A DNA stretch of 64,000 nt from RYN-230 sp963844695 (GTDB lineage Bacteria > Actinomycetota > Actinomycetes > Streptosporangiales > Streptosporangiaceae). Under the pieces are notes generated by a model. That model was not told the DNA's origin. It worked only from the letters and a program-made list of their open reading frames with translations, and ran no database searches. A program made the translations under genes and the position numbers. This document shows positions 1-9,100 of the stretch, piece by piece. Within the stretch, counting starts at the first letter, position 1. Every line of letters starts with the position of its first letter. The DNA lies in NCBI GenBank assembly GCA_963844695.1, contig CAWJPL010000043.1, forward strand, positions 30,915 through 94,914, written 5' to 3'.

Positions 1-555
1 CTGCAGGCCGTGGTCGATGAAGTTGATCATCCAGGTGAAGCTGTCGTCGACATCGGTGTCGATCTGGAAGCCGCCGGCTGCTTCCAGGGTCGCGAATCCG
101 TGCAGCATGCTGCGGAGCATTCGCAGGGCGTGGATCTCCTGGCCGGGGTCCAGCCGGTACCCGCGCAGCATGGCCGCCCAGGAGGCGAGCACCCGGTCCA
201 CGGCCGGGATGAGCGGGTCGTCGGGCCCGGTCGGGCGGGCAGCGTTGCCCGCCGCGTACCGGCCGGGATGCTCCAGCACGTACATCCGCATCGCCTGTGC
301 GCCGGCGGCGAGGGCGTCGCTGCCCGCCCGCCCCTGGGTGGCGTCGCGGATGGCGTCAGCGACCTCAGTCATGGCCAGGATGGCGATGCGGTGGGCGAGA
401 TGGGCCTGGCTGGTGACGTGGTTGTAGAGCGCCGGGGTCTTGACCCCGAGCCGTTCGGCGAGCAGGCCCATGCTGAGCTGGTCGAAGCCGACCTCGTCGG
501 CCAGCAGGGCGCCGGCTTCGGTGACCGACGCCGGGCTGAGTCCGGCCCTAGGCAC
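1..555 (-). CDS. TetR-family transcriptional regulator (3' end beyond window)
   Basis: This is a DNA-binding repressor of the TetR family. It is read from a GTG at 555 and remains open for 185 codons to the window edge, so its C-terminus is missing. The N-terminal helix-turn-helix is visible at about residues 31-47 (LAERLGVKTPALYNHV). The later part (GYRLDPGQEIHALRMLRSMLHGF) resembles the WHG-type TetR C-terminal domain. The GTG start overlaps the end of the upstream alpha/beta hydrolase by 8 bases, so the two genes are almost certainly co-transcribed and translationally coupled. The AT-rich region before the hydrolase is the obvious candidate operator. The ligand is unknown, and control of the hydrolase is inferred from the arrangement only. 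Confidence 0.85.
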   Translation of the reverse strand, partial: MPRAGLSPASVTEAGALLADEVGFDQLSMGLLAERLGVKTPALYNHVTSQAHLAHRIAILAMTEVADAIRDATQGRAGSDALAAGAQAMRMYVLEHPGRYAAGNAARPTGPDDPLIPAVDRVLASWAAMLRGYRLDPGQEIHALRMLRSMLHGFATLEAAGGFQIDTDVDDSFTWMINFIDHGLQ

Positions 556-1384
556 GCGTCAGCGCTTTGGCCAGGAACGGCAGAGCCAGCGCGAGCACCT
601 CGTCGGGCGTCTGGGCGTGCGGGTAGTGACCGGCGCCCTCGATGACCACCAGCTCACCGAGACCAGCGGGCAGGTCGGCGATGATCTTCTCGCCCTCGGC
701 GCGCGGGTCGGCCCAGTCGGGGTCGAGACTGCCCTCGATCACCAGGACTGGGCAGGTGACGTTGGGCAGCTGCGCAGCGGCGTCGCCCGGGCTGGCCTTG
801 CACATGGCCTGCAGGGCCTTCATCCGGCCGGGTTCGCTCAGCTTGGCCTCGATGCGCGCCAGTTCGCTGCCCCAGTCGGCAGGCTTGACCGGATACGCCA
901 GGTCGAGATACTTCTTCCAGCTCGACAGGCTTCCCCGGACGAGGACCTGCGCCAGCTGGGTGTACCCGGCCCGGAAGCGCTTCACCCGGACCAGCCCGCC
1001 AAGGTCGAACGGCTGTTTGCGGGTGAACGGCGCCAGCTCGATGACACCGGTGATCACCTCGGGTGCGGTGGCAGCCGCGATCGTCGCGGCGCCGCCGCTG
1101 ATCGACTGCCCGATGATCACGGCCGGACCACCCAGGTGACGCACGACAGCAACCAGGTCACCGGCGATGTCGGTGCGGCTGTAACCGTCCCAGCCGAGGC
1201 TGGAGTCACCACAACCGCGGATGTCGACGTTCGCGACCCGGTAACCGGCCGCGGCCAGCGCCGGGGCGAGGAAACGGTAGGAGTGCCGGCTGTCACCGAT
1301 GCCGTGCGCGAGAACGACGAGCGGGCCCTGCCCGGTCACGTCGTAAGCGAGGGTGTTGCCGGCGATGCTCAAGTGCTCGGGCAC
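548..1384 (-). CDS. alpha/beta-hydrolase fold protein
   Basis: This is a soluble serine hydrolase of the alpha/beta-hydrolase fold, about 278 residues; the substrate is unknown. Visible features are the oxyanion-hole HG (residue ~27), the nucleophile elbow GQSISGG with Ser ~94, the acid Asp near 220 (EGSLDPDW), and the catalytic His near 252 (GAGHYPH). An ATG at 1396 is possible but has no ribosome binding site. The GTG at 1384 is preceded by GGAGG at a 5-base spacing, so I chose it. The 3' end overlaps the downstream TetR gene by 8 bases. The gene is probably repressed by that regulator through the palindromic AT-rich upstream region. It could be an epoxide- or ester-hydrolysing enzyme; sequence alone does not decide. 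Confidence 0.85.
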   Translation of the reverse strand: MPEHLSIAGNTLAYDVTGQGPLVVLAHGIGDSRHSYRFLAPALAAAGYRVANVDIRGCGDSSLGWDGYSRTDIAGDLVAVVRHLGGPAVIIGQSISGGAATIAAATAPEVITGVIELAPFTRKQPFDLGGLVRVKRFRAGYTQLAQVLVRGSLSSWKKYLDLAYPVKPADWGSELARIEAKLSEPGRMKALQAMCKASPGDAAAQLPNVTCPVLVIEGSLDPDWADPRAEGEKIIADLPAGLGELVVIEGAGHYPHAQTPDEVLALALPFLAKALTRA

Positions 1385-1399
1385 GACGTCCTCCATAAG

Positions 1400-1442
1400 T
1401 TAATTAATCTCGTTAACTACAAACTAGTCGCATTAACTAGTT
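1400..1442. promoter_or_regulatory. AT-rich palindromic operator region of the hydrolase-TetR operon
   Basis: In a strongly GC-rich genome this 43-base stretch is almost all A/T. It holds stacked palindromes: TTAATTAA (1400-1407), GTTAAC (1412-1417), ACTAGT (1423-1428) and AACTAGTT (1435-1442). TTAACTA also recurs as a direct repeat 20 bases apart. It sits 15-60 bases before the hydrolase start, where a promoter and TetR-type operator are expected. Binding is inferred, not shown. Confidence 0.5.
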
Positions 1443-1572
1443 GTGTCAACGACCTGCCGCGCGCGCTCACGCTGATCACCTCCCACGGCGCGGTGGGAGG
1501 CGTCGTATCAGCCAGTCTGGGACCTCGCCGGTCACCCCACCCTCTCCCACCCCTTCTGTCACCGGGGCGCTT

Positions 1573-1622
1573 CGTGATCAACTGATTGGTGTCGTCCCGG
1601 CAACACCAATCGGTTGATCACG
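1573..1622. repeat. 20-bp-arm inverted repeat upstream of lysS
   Basis: Arms 1573-1592 and 1603-1622 pair over 20 bases with one mismatch (a G-U pair in RNA) around a 10-base loop. It lies about 100 bases before the lysS start and is too AT-rich and too perfect to be chance here. There is no U-tract, so it is not a classical terminator. It could be a dispersed palindromic element, a bidirectional transcript end, or a leader structure for lysS. Confidence 0.6.
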
Positions 1623-1721
1623 AGCGGCTGGGTACGCTCGACGGGTGGACCAGGATGGCATTCAGGATGGTGTGGCCGCCGCGCCGGATCGGCATCGGAG
1701 GACACGGGCGTTCCGGAGCAG

Positions 1722-3173
1722 ATGCGGGTCCGGCTGGACAAGCGGCAGCGGCTGCTGGACGAGGGCGTGGACCCGTATCCGGTCGGTTTCCCGCGGACCG
1801 CGACCATCGCCGAGGTCCGGGCCCGCTACCCCGATCTGGAGCCGGACACCTACACCGGCGACCGGGTCGGCGTCACCGGCCGGGTGATGCTGTCGCGGTC
1901 CGGCGGGAAGCTGTCCTTCGCCACCATCCGGGACGGCACCGGCGACATCCAGGTCATGATCTCCCTGGACCGGGTCGGCGAGGAGGCGCTCGCCGCCTGG
2001 AAGCGGGACGTGGACCTGGGCGACCATATCGGGGTGGAAGGTGAGGTGATCACCTCCCGCCGCGGTGAGCTGTCCATTCTTGCCGACCGCTATGCGATTA
2101 CCGCCAAGGGCCTGCGGCCACTGCCGGAAAAGCATAAGGGGCTCAGTGACGCAGAGACCCGGGTGCGCCACCGTTATGTGGACCTGATCGTCAATCCGGA
2201 GGCCAGGAGGATGGCCGGAATCCGGGCGGCAGTGATCCAGTCCATCCGCCACGACCTGCATCAACGAGGTTTCCTTGAGGTGGAGACGCCGGTCCTGCAG
2301 GCGGTGCACGGCGGCGCCAACGCGCGCCCGTTCATCACCCGGATCAACGCCTACAACATGGAGCTCTACCTGCGGATCGCCCTGGAACTTTATCTCAAAC
2401 GGCTTGTGGTCGGCGGGATCGAGAAAGTTTATGAAATCGGCCGTATCTTCCGCAACGAAGGCGTCGACTCCACGCACAATCCCGAGTTCACCATGCTGGA
2501 GGCGTATGAGGCCTACGGCGACTACGACACGGTAGCCACCCTGACCCGGGAACTGATCCAGAACGCGGCGGTGGCGGTGTACGGCGCCCCGGTGGCGCGC
2601 CGGGACGGGCAGGAGTACGACATCGGCGGCGAGTGGCCGTCCACGACGGTGTACGGCGCGATCTCCGCCGCCCTGGGCGACGAGATCGACCCGGGCACCG
2701 GCGAGGACCGGCTGCGCAAGCTGTGCGCCCAGGCGGGCGTGCCCGCCGAGCCCGGCTGGGGACACGGCCAGATCGTGCTGGAGATGTACGAGCGGCTGGT
2801 GGAGGAACGAACGGTGGAGCCGACGTTCTACCGTGACTTCCCGGTCGAGGTGTCCCCGCTGACCCGGGCCCACCGGGAGGACCCGCGGCTGGCTGAGCGC
2901 TGGGACCTGGTCGCGTTCGGCACCGAGCTCGGCACCGGGTACTCGGAGCTGGTCAACCCGGTCGAGGAACGCCGCAGGCTCACCGCCCAGTCGCTGCTCG
3001 CGGCGGGCGGCGATGCGGAGGCCATGCAGCTGGACGAGGACTTCCTGCAGGCGCTGGAGTACGGGATGCCGCCGACCGGCGGCGTGGGCGTGGGCATCGA
3101 CCGGGTGCTGATCATGCTCACTGGCGAGAACATCCGGGAGACCACCCTGTTCCCCCTGGTCCGGCCGCAGTAA
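1722..3173 (+). CDS. lysS: lysyl-tRNA synthetase, class II
   Basis: Charges tRNA(Lys) with lysine in the cytoplasm. An N-terminal OB-fold anticodon-binding domain (about residues 45-130) is followed by the class II catalytic core. Motif 1 region is VETPVLQAVHGGANARPF. Motif 2 is FRNEGVDSTHNPEF near residue 245. Motif 3 is GVGIDRVLI near residue 456. The frame is open back to a TTG at 1614, but that codon lies inside the inverted repeat, so the ATG at 1722 (483 residues, close to the family length) is preferred. The ribosome binding site is poor: a GGAGG ends 21 bases upstream, with no canonical start at normal spacing. The N-terminus is therefore the uncertain part. The gene is convergent with the next one, 12 bases apart. 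Confidence 0.95.
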   Translation: MRVRLDKRQRLLDEGVDPYPVGFPRTATIAEVRARYPDLEPDTYTGDRVGVTGRVMLSRSGGKLSFATIRDGTGDIQVMISLDRVGEEALAAWKRDVDLGDHIGVEGEVITSRRGELSILADRYAITAKGLRPLPEKHKGLSDAETRVRHRYVDLIVNPEARRMAGIRAAVIQSIRHDLHQRGFLEVETPVLQAVHGGANARPFITRINAYNMELYLRIALELYLKRLVVGGIEKVYEIGRIFRNEGVDSTHNPEFTMLEAYEAYGDYDTVATLTRELIQNAAVAVYGAPVARRDGQEYDIGGEWPSTTVYGAISAALGDEIDPGTGEDRLRKLCAQAGVPAEPGWGHGQIVLEMYERLVEERTVEPTFYRDFPVEVSPLTRAHREDPRLAERWDLVAFGTELGTGYSELVNPVEERRRLTAQSLLAAGGDAEAMQLDEDFLQALEYGMPPTGGVGVGIDRVLIMLTGENIRETTLFPLVRPQ

Positions 3174-3185
3174 CCGGGCTGGCCG

Positions 3186-4094
3186 TCACCCCCCGTCCAC
3201 GCGGTTGAACATGGCCAGCACCTGCGTCCGCTGCGCCTCAGGGAGAGCGCCGAACCGGGCCAGGGCCTCCTCAGGGGTCCGGACATCCGCGAACGCGGCC
3301 AGTGGCGTGCCGGACCGGGCCAGCCGCTCGCGCTCGTCCGGCGTGAGGCCCTGCAGGAACGCGATCGCGTCGTCGACGTCGTGCAGCTGGCTGATCCGGG
3401 CGACCAGGTCGTCCGCCGAGTGGTCGACCTGGCTGGGCATCACCGGGCCGGGGATCGCGGTGACGATGTCCAGCACCTCGCCGACCCGGCTGCTGACCTC
3501 GTCGAGCCTGCGGAACTTGCCCTTGGCGACGCAGGCGAACAGGTACTCGCCCAGCCAGAACACCCAGTCGTCGCGCATCATGATGCGCTGCTGGACGTCG
3601 GGCGTGAGGACCTGCAGGATGAACCCGGCGTCGGTCGCGCTGACCCTGAACTGGTCATCGAAGGCCCGGTTGCCGGTCTCGGTTCGGCCCAGCTGCCGGA
3701 GCCGCGGGATCCGGTACGGCTGGACAATGGCCGGGGGCACGATGGTGGCCAGCTCGACCGCGCACACCGCCACGTCAGGGTGGAAGTGCCCCGCCTGGAA
3801 CAGGGCGGGGTCGATGTAGGTGTGCGCGTTCGCGACGATCACCGTCCGGCCGCGGATGCTGGTCCGGAGCGCGTCACTGAACGTGGTGTCACCGACCGTG
3901 CGCTGGGTGGTGTCGGTCTGGCGCGGGGCCCCGTACATGGCGCGGGTGATGTCGTGGATGCCGTCCACGACATGGTGGTGGAACGGCGGCCCGGCCACCG
4001 GCTGCCAGCCCTGGCCCGCGGCCTGCTCAGTCAGGGCGGGAAGCCCGGGCGGGACGACGGGGGCCGGTGGGCGGCGGCGGCCGAAGAGTGGCAT
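3186..4094 (-). CDS. conserved hypothetical protein, cytoplasmic
   Basis: A 302-residue protein I do not recognise. It has no signal peptide or membrane segment. A proline/arginine-rich N-terminus (residues 1-20) is followed by a mixed alpha/beta region and an acidic alpha-helical C-terminal third (LTPDERERLARSGTPLAAFADV). The start at 4094 is well supported by AGGAGG four bases upstream. Codon use and GC content match the surroundings, so it looks like a resident gene. It ends 12 bases from lysS in convergent orientation, and neither neighbour hints at a function. Confidence 0.7.
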   Translation of the reverse strand: MPLFGRRRPPAPVVPPGLPALTEQAAGQGWQPVAGPPFHHHVVDGIHDITRAMYGAPRQTDTTQRTVGDTTFSDALRTSIRGRTVIVANAHTYIDPALFQAGHFHPDVAVCAVELATIVPPAIVQPYRIPRLRQLGRTETGNRAFDDQFRVSATDAGFILQVLTPDVQQRIMMRDDWVFWLGEYLFACVAKGKFRRLDEVSSRVGEVLDIVTAIPGPVMPSQVDHSADDLVARISQLHDVDDAIAFLQGLTPDERERLARSGTPLAAFADVRTPEEALARFGALPEAQRTQVLAMFNRVDGG

Positions 4095-4178
4095 CGCTCC
4101 TCCTGGGGTCCAGCGGCATCGAGCAGATGTAACTCTGCACCGTCCCGGAGCGCTACGCCACGTCGAAGGCCACTGCCT

Positions 4179-5225
4179 TCAGATGATGCGGACCGCGCCC
4201 ACGAACACGTTCCACATCACCGGCTGGACCTGGACGACCTGACCGGTGGAGGGGGCGTCCACCATCAGGCCGTCGCCCAGGTAGATGCCGACGTGGTCGA
4301 TGCCTGCGTAGAAGAACACCAGGTCGCCCGGCTCGAGCTGGCTCCGCGAGATGTGCTCGCCCATGTTGTACTGCGAGACGGTGTAGTGCGGCAGGCTGAT
4401 GCCGACCTGCGCGTACGCCCACAACACCAGGCCGGAGCAGTCGAACGTGCTTGGCCCCGCCGCGCCCCACACGTACTCGTCGCCCCGCCGGGTCATCGCG
4501 TACCGCAGCGCCTCCGCACCGACCGTGTTGGCGGTGGGCAGGTTGATGTTCGGGTAGTTCCCGGTGCGCTGGTAAATGGTCATGGCCTGGGAGAACGCCG
4601 CGCTGTTGAGCGTGTTCACCTTGTTCTGGATGATCTTCTTCTTGGCGGCCATGGACTTGGCCAGGGTGGCCACCTTGGTCATCTGCTGCACCGCGGTGTC
4701 GTGCGCCCGGCGGGCGGCCGCCTCGGCGGTGGACAGCGCGCTGACCCGGTCCCCGTTCTCTGTCTGCAGCTGCTGCATGATCGCGGCCCGGCTGAGCATC
4801 GTGCCGGTGTCTGTGGAGGTAAGGACCTGGAGCGGGGTGGCCAGGCCGCCGTTCATGTAACTTTCCGCGGCCAGCTGGCCGATCGCGGCCTGTCCCGACA
4901 CGAGCCGGGTGGCGTCCTGCCGGTAGGTGGTCAACGCGGTCTTCGCCTCGGCGCGGGCCTCGCTCATCTGGATGCGGAGCCCGTCGTACTGCTCGCTCAG
5001 CACGTCGATCTGGTGGCCCAGGCTCTTGGCCTGCGCCACCAGGCTGGCCAGATCGGGCTGCGGGCGGCTGACGGCCGCGCTGCTCACCGTGGCGGGCAGC
5101 ACCAGGCTGACGGCCGCGGCCACCCCGCCCACGGTGGCTACCTGCCGCCACAGGCGGTGCCGGAACCCGGCCGCACGCAACCGCCGTGCCTTCGGCGCAA
5201 GTCCGGCTGAGGGCCAGCGTTCCAC
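4179..5225 (-). CDS. secreted NlpC/P60 peptidoglycan endopeptidase with coiled-coil domain
   Basis: A 348-residue exported cell-wall hydrolase of the RipA/NlpC type, expected to cut peptide stems of peptidoglycan. The N-terminus is basic, then hydrophobic (GGVAAAVSLVLPATVSSAA), a signal peptide cleaved near residue 50. Residues ~60-220 are a long coiled coil. The C-terminal NlpC/P60 domain has the catalytic Cys near 262 (TFDCSG) and the His near 310 (DHVGIYLG). The GTG start follows GAGAGGAG. The leader carries a ydaO-type c-di-AMP riboswitch, a known arrangement for actinobacterial NlpC/P60 and rpf genes, so expression should respond to the DisA product. Confidence 0.92.
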   Translation of the reverse strand: MERWPSAGLAPKARRLRAAGFRHRLWRQVATVGGVAAAVSLVLPATVSSAAVSRPQPDLASLVAQAKSLGHQIDVLSEQYDGLRIQMSEARAEAKTALTTYRQDATRLVSGQAAIGQLAAESYMNGGLATPLQVLTSTDTGTMLSRAAIMQQLQTENGDRVSALSTAEAAARRAHDTAVQQMTKVATLAKSMAAKKKIIQNKVNTLNSAAFSQAMTIYQRTGNYPNINLPTANTVGAEALRYAMTRRGDEYVWGAAGPSTFDCSGLVLWAYAQVGISLPHYTVSQYNMGEHISRSQLEPGDLVFFYAGIDHVGIYLGDGLMVDAPSTGQVVQVQPVMWNVFVGAVRII

Positions 5226-5242
5226 GAGCTCTCCTCTCTCAT

Positions 5243-5372
5243 CCCGCCTGCCGGGTTAGCTGACGGGTTCGGGCCAGAGGAGCCCTACCGCTGGGCGCAG
5301 CCATGCGCCCGCTCGCGGATTCACCCCGGGAACCTGGGTCCCCGGCTTTCTGGCCGCGTCCAGCGGCACAGA
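5243..5372 (-). promoter_or_regulatory. ydaO/yuaA c-di-AMP riboswitch
   Basis: Read leftward, this leader has the hallmark blocks of the ydaO family in order: CAGAAAGCCGGGGACCC, GGGGTGAATCC, AGCGGTAGGG, and CCGAACCCGTCAGCTAACC ending in GGCAGGCG. It ends about 18 bases before the start of the NlpC/P60 gene. Family knowledge: binding of c-di-AMP usually turns the downstream cell-wall hydrolase gene off. The exact 5' limit is approximate. The matching synthase gene disA is in this same window (16303-17451). Confidence 0.93.
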
Positions 5373-5660
5373 AACTCGGCGGCCGTGCCGCCTTCTGGGG
5401 GGCTGGAGTGCAGCACGGTGACAGCGATGCAGATTAATGGATCACAGGCCGCCCGGTGGCGGAACGGCAGAATCCCCGACCCCAGACGGGCCAAGTGGTC
5501 AGGCCGAAATCAGGACGTGATGGGCCAGCGTAAAGCTCGGGCCGGCCGGCTGAAATCAATCCGTGATTGAGCGACTACTCAAAGCTCAAAAGGCGGCTGC
5601 GCCGCCAGTAGTTCCACCGGGGACGGCCCAGCCCGGGCCAGCGGCTAGGGTGTGCGGGCG

Positions 5661-6191
5661 ATGGAGCACATCATCAGGCGGGCCCGCACCCGCGACATCC
5701 GGGCCATCGCCGGCCTGGTCGCCGAGAACGTCGCCTCCGGCCGGGTGCTGCGCAAGGCCACCGTCACCCTGTACGAGGACGTCCAGGAGTTCTGGGTGGC
5801 CGAGCGGCTCAGCGACCACCAGGTAGTGGGCTGCGGGGCGCTGCACGTGATGTGGGAGGACCTGGCCGAGATCCGCACCGTCGCGGTGGACGAGAGCTGC
5901 CAGGGCCACGGCATCGGGCACCGCCTGATCGAGGCCCTGCTAGACAGTGCCCGGGAGGTGGGCGTCGCGCGGGTGTTCGTGCTCACGTTCGCGACTGGCT
6001 TCTTCGCCCGGCACGGGTTCGAGGAGATCGAGGGCACGCCGGTCTCGCACGAGGTGTACGCGGAACTGCTCCGCTCCTACGACGAGGGCGTGGCGGAGTT
6101 CCTCGACCTAGGCCGGGTAAAGCCCAACACGCTGGGCAACAGCCGGATGCTGCTCTGGCTGCCCGGGCCGCCCCCGTTCCCCGGCGGCTAG
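5661..6191 (+). CDS. argA: N-acetylglutamate synthase, actinobacterial GNAT type
   Basis: A GNAT acetyltransferase that acetylates L-glutamate from acetyl-CoA, the first step of arginine biosynthesis. The sequence closely follows the Rv2747-type ArgA. It has VTLYEDVQEFWVAE near the N-terminus, the GCGALHVMWEDLAEIRTVAV core, the acetyl-CoA loop CQGHGIGHRL, and the C-terminal block VAEFLDLGRVKPNTLGNSRM that is specific to this group. The ATG at 5661 (176 residues) fits homologues better than the in-frame GTG at 5652; neither has a strong ribosome binding site. The 3' end overlaps the convergent helicase gene by 4 bases. No other arginine genes are nearby, which is usual for this enzyme. Confidence 0.92.
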   Translation: MEHIIRRARTRDIRAIAGLVAENVASGRVLRKATVTLYEDVQEFWVAERLSDHQVVGCGALHVMWEDLAEIRTVAVDESCQGHGIGHRLIEALLDSAREVGVARVFVLTFATGFFARHGFEEIEGTPVSHEVYAELLRSYDEGVAEFLDLGRVKPNTLGNSRMLLWLPGPPPFPGG

Positions 6192-9100
6192 AGCAGCCGC
6201 AGCTGCCGGTCGGCGGGACGGCGGCTCCGCGGTGGCGCGGACCGCTCCAGCAGGCCGGGGTCGATCGCGCTCAGGAACGGCGAGACCCCGGTCTCGGCGC
6301 TGCTGCCGTGCCTGCTCCGCCGCGCCGCGCAGCTCAGCAGGAGGTGGCTGCGGGCCCGGGTCATGCCCACAAACAACAGCCGCCGTTCCTCAGCCGGGTC
6401 CGGGCGGGTCTCCGGCGCCGCGCCCGGCAGCCACAGCGGCAGCAGCCCCCGCTCGCACCCGGCCAGGAAGACCACCTCGAACTCCAGGCCCTTGGCCGCG
6501 TGCATGGTCAGGAGCGTGATCGCGTCCGCGCGGGGGTCGAGGGCGTCCACTTCGGCGCCGAGCGCGATCTCGGTCCGGAACTGCTCCATATCGTCACCGC
6601 AGCGGCGGGCGAGCGGCGCCAGTACCTCGCCCGCGGTGCGCAGGTCCGGGCCGGACAGGCCGCCCCGCCCGCCGGCCGCCCGGGCGGCCTCGGCGGCCAC
6701 GGCGAGACGGCTCACCGCCGCGCGCAACTGGGTCGCGACCGCGGTCCCGGCCGGGACGGGGCGGGGAACGCCGCCCGGTGCCAGCCCGGCTGGTATCAGC
6801 TCGCCCGGTGCCAGCCCGCCGGACGGGAGCTCCCGGAGGATCTCCGACACCCCGGGCCGCCGCTCCAGCAGGTCGTGGGACCGCTTCTGGAACGGCAGCC
6901 CGGCCCGGGTCAGGCCCTGGCCGAGCGAGGAGGCCTGCGCGTCGGTCCGGTACAGCACGGCGATGTCGGCGAGCCCGATGCCGCCGTGACCGTGGCCGTC
7001 GGCGCGCCCGCTGTCCAGCGAATGAAACGACGACCCGCCGAGCAGGCGGTCGATGGCCTCGGCGATCCAGGCCGCCTCGCCCGCCGGGTCGGCGGCCTCG
7101 TGAAACCTGATCTTGGTGCTGGGAACGTCGCCCCTGGCCGCCCGCAGTACCCGGCCGGGCACCAGGGTGGCGGGGGCGATGGCCTGCAGGGCTCCGGCGA
7201 CGATGCCGGGACCGGAGCGGTAGTTGGCCGAAAGCACCGCCGTCCCCGCGCCGGGGTAGTCCTGGCCGAAGCGCAGGAAGAAGCCCACGTCCGCACCGCG
7301 GAAGCGGTAGATGGCCTGATCCGGGTCGCCGATCACGGTGAGGCCCGTCCCGTCCCCGGCGAGCAGCCGCAGCAGCGCGTACTGCGCCGCGTCGATGTCC
7401 TGGTACTCGTCCACGCTGATCCACGGCCAGCGCGCGCGAAGCCGCACGGCCACCGCAGGCTCGGCGTCCAGTACTTCGACCGCCAGCTCGACCAGGCCGT
7501 CGAAGTCCACCAGGTCGCGGGCGGCCAGGCCCTGGCGCAGCGTGTCCCGCGCCTGCGGGTCCGCGGCCGCGTCCGCGAGCAGGGCCCGCCCGCCGCGCGC
7601 TGATCCGGTCAGCTCGGCGGCCACCTCCAGCGCCGTCTTCTCGTCGGCGACGGTAAAGTCCGCCGTCAGCCCGGCGAGGTCGTGACACTCGCGCAGGATC
7701 GTCAGCCCGAGCCCGTGGAACGTGGTCACGGTGAGCCGCCCCGCGCGCCGTCCGAGCAGCGCCGCCAGCCGCTCGCGCATCTCCTCGGCGGCCCGGCGGG
7801 TGAAGGTCAGGGCCAGGCAGGCCTCGGCGGGCACGCCCTGCTCGGCCACGGCCGCCGCGAGGCGGTGAGTCAGCGTGCGCGTCTTGCCGGTGCCCGGTCC
7901 GGCGATGATCATCAGCGGCGCCGGGGCGGCCGCCGCGGCCCGCTGCTGCGGATCGAGCCGGTCCAGCAGCGAGCCGTCCGGCGCTGCTCCCGGGGAACCC
8001 TCATCCGCAACGCCCCCGGGGGCTCCGCCATCCTGGCCCGGCTGATCCCTCGCGCCACCCGGGGCGGGGGCGCCCTCGTGGGCCGGTCCCGGTCCGGCCG
8101 CCTGGGGGCCCGGCTGGCGGGGCGCGGGAACGGCGCCAGCCAGGGATCCCGTGGCCATGTCGAACAGCGCGGCCGTGCCCCGGTCGAGTTCGCCCGGCCC
8201 GAACAGCCGGATGACGCCGTACTCGCCGTCGTAGCCCGCCTCCTTGTACGCCGCGCCGGCCCGCAGCCTCGTGATGGCCTCGGCGAGCAGGCCGCCGCCG
8301 GCCCGGCTCAGCTCGGCCGGCGGGACGGCGAGCAGGATGGCCAGCTCCGGGCCCAGCGCGGCGACCAGCCGGCTCACCTCGGCGTCGACCTTCTTGCTTT
8401 TGGGCCCGGTACCGAGCAGTTCGGCCACCACGTCCGGCAGCGAGACCAGGTTGACGGAGTTGGCCGCGGCGTCCGGCCGGTAGCCCTCCACCCGGTCGGC
8501 CAGTTCCGTCACCCGGTTGAGCACGCCGATCGTCAGCGGCTTCCCGCAGTGCGGGCATATTCCCTCGTAGGCGGCCGACTGGGCGGGTTCCAGCCGGACC
8601 CCGCACTTACGGTGCCCGTCCAAGTGGTAACGGCCACCCTCGGGGAAGAAATTGACCGTGCCCTGCAGGCCGGACCCGGTGCGCAAGGCCCGCTCGATCG
8701 CAAAATAATCCAGTTCAACGTCAAGTGTTGTGGCCTCACGGCCAAGCATCGGGGGCGAGTGCGCGTCTGAATTACTGACCAGCCGATAACCGTCAAGGGA
8801 AGAGCACATCCAGTTCATCGGCGGGTCGGAGGAGAGCCCGGTCTCTACCGCGAACACCTGGCCAGCCAGGTCGCCGTAACAGTCGGCGACCACATCGAAA
8901 CCGGATTTGGATCCCAGTACCGCGAACCATGGAGTCCAGATATGGGCCGGCACGAGATAGCAACCCGGGCCCGCGTTCAGCGTGATGTCCAGCAGGTGAC
9001 GTGAGTCGAGCCCCAGAATGGGGCGTCCGTCAGAGGCCAGGTTGCCGACCTTCGCAAGGGCGGCTGTGATCTTCCCCGCAGCCTCCAGCGTCGGCGCATA

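Noticed and set aside
1573..1722. T-box riboswitch for lysS
   Set aside because: The only strong structure is the 20-bp palindrome; the conserved T-box sequence and specifier stem are not seen.
5448..5520. tRNA-Leu-like opening (GCCCGGTGGCGGAACGGCAG) downstream of the divergent riboswitch
   Set aside because: No matching acceptor 3' strand, no T-arm TTCGAATCC-type loop and no convincing anticodon stem; resemblance is limited to the first 20 bases.
5852..7603. 583-codon plus-strand open frame opposite the helicase gene
   Set aside because: A high-GC antisense shadow: no ribosome binding site or domain, while the minus strand encodes clear PHP and helicase motifs. The same holds for the long opposite-strand frames over lysS, clpC, purD, dnaK and the other large genes.
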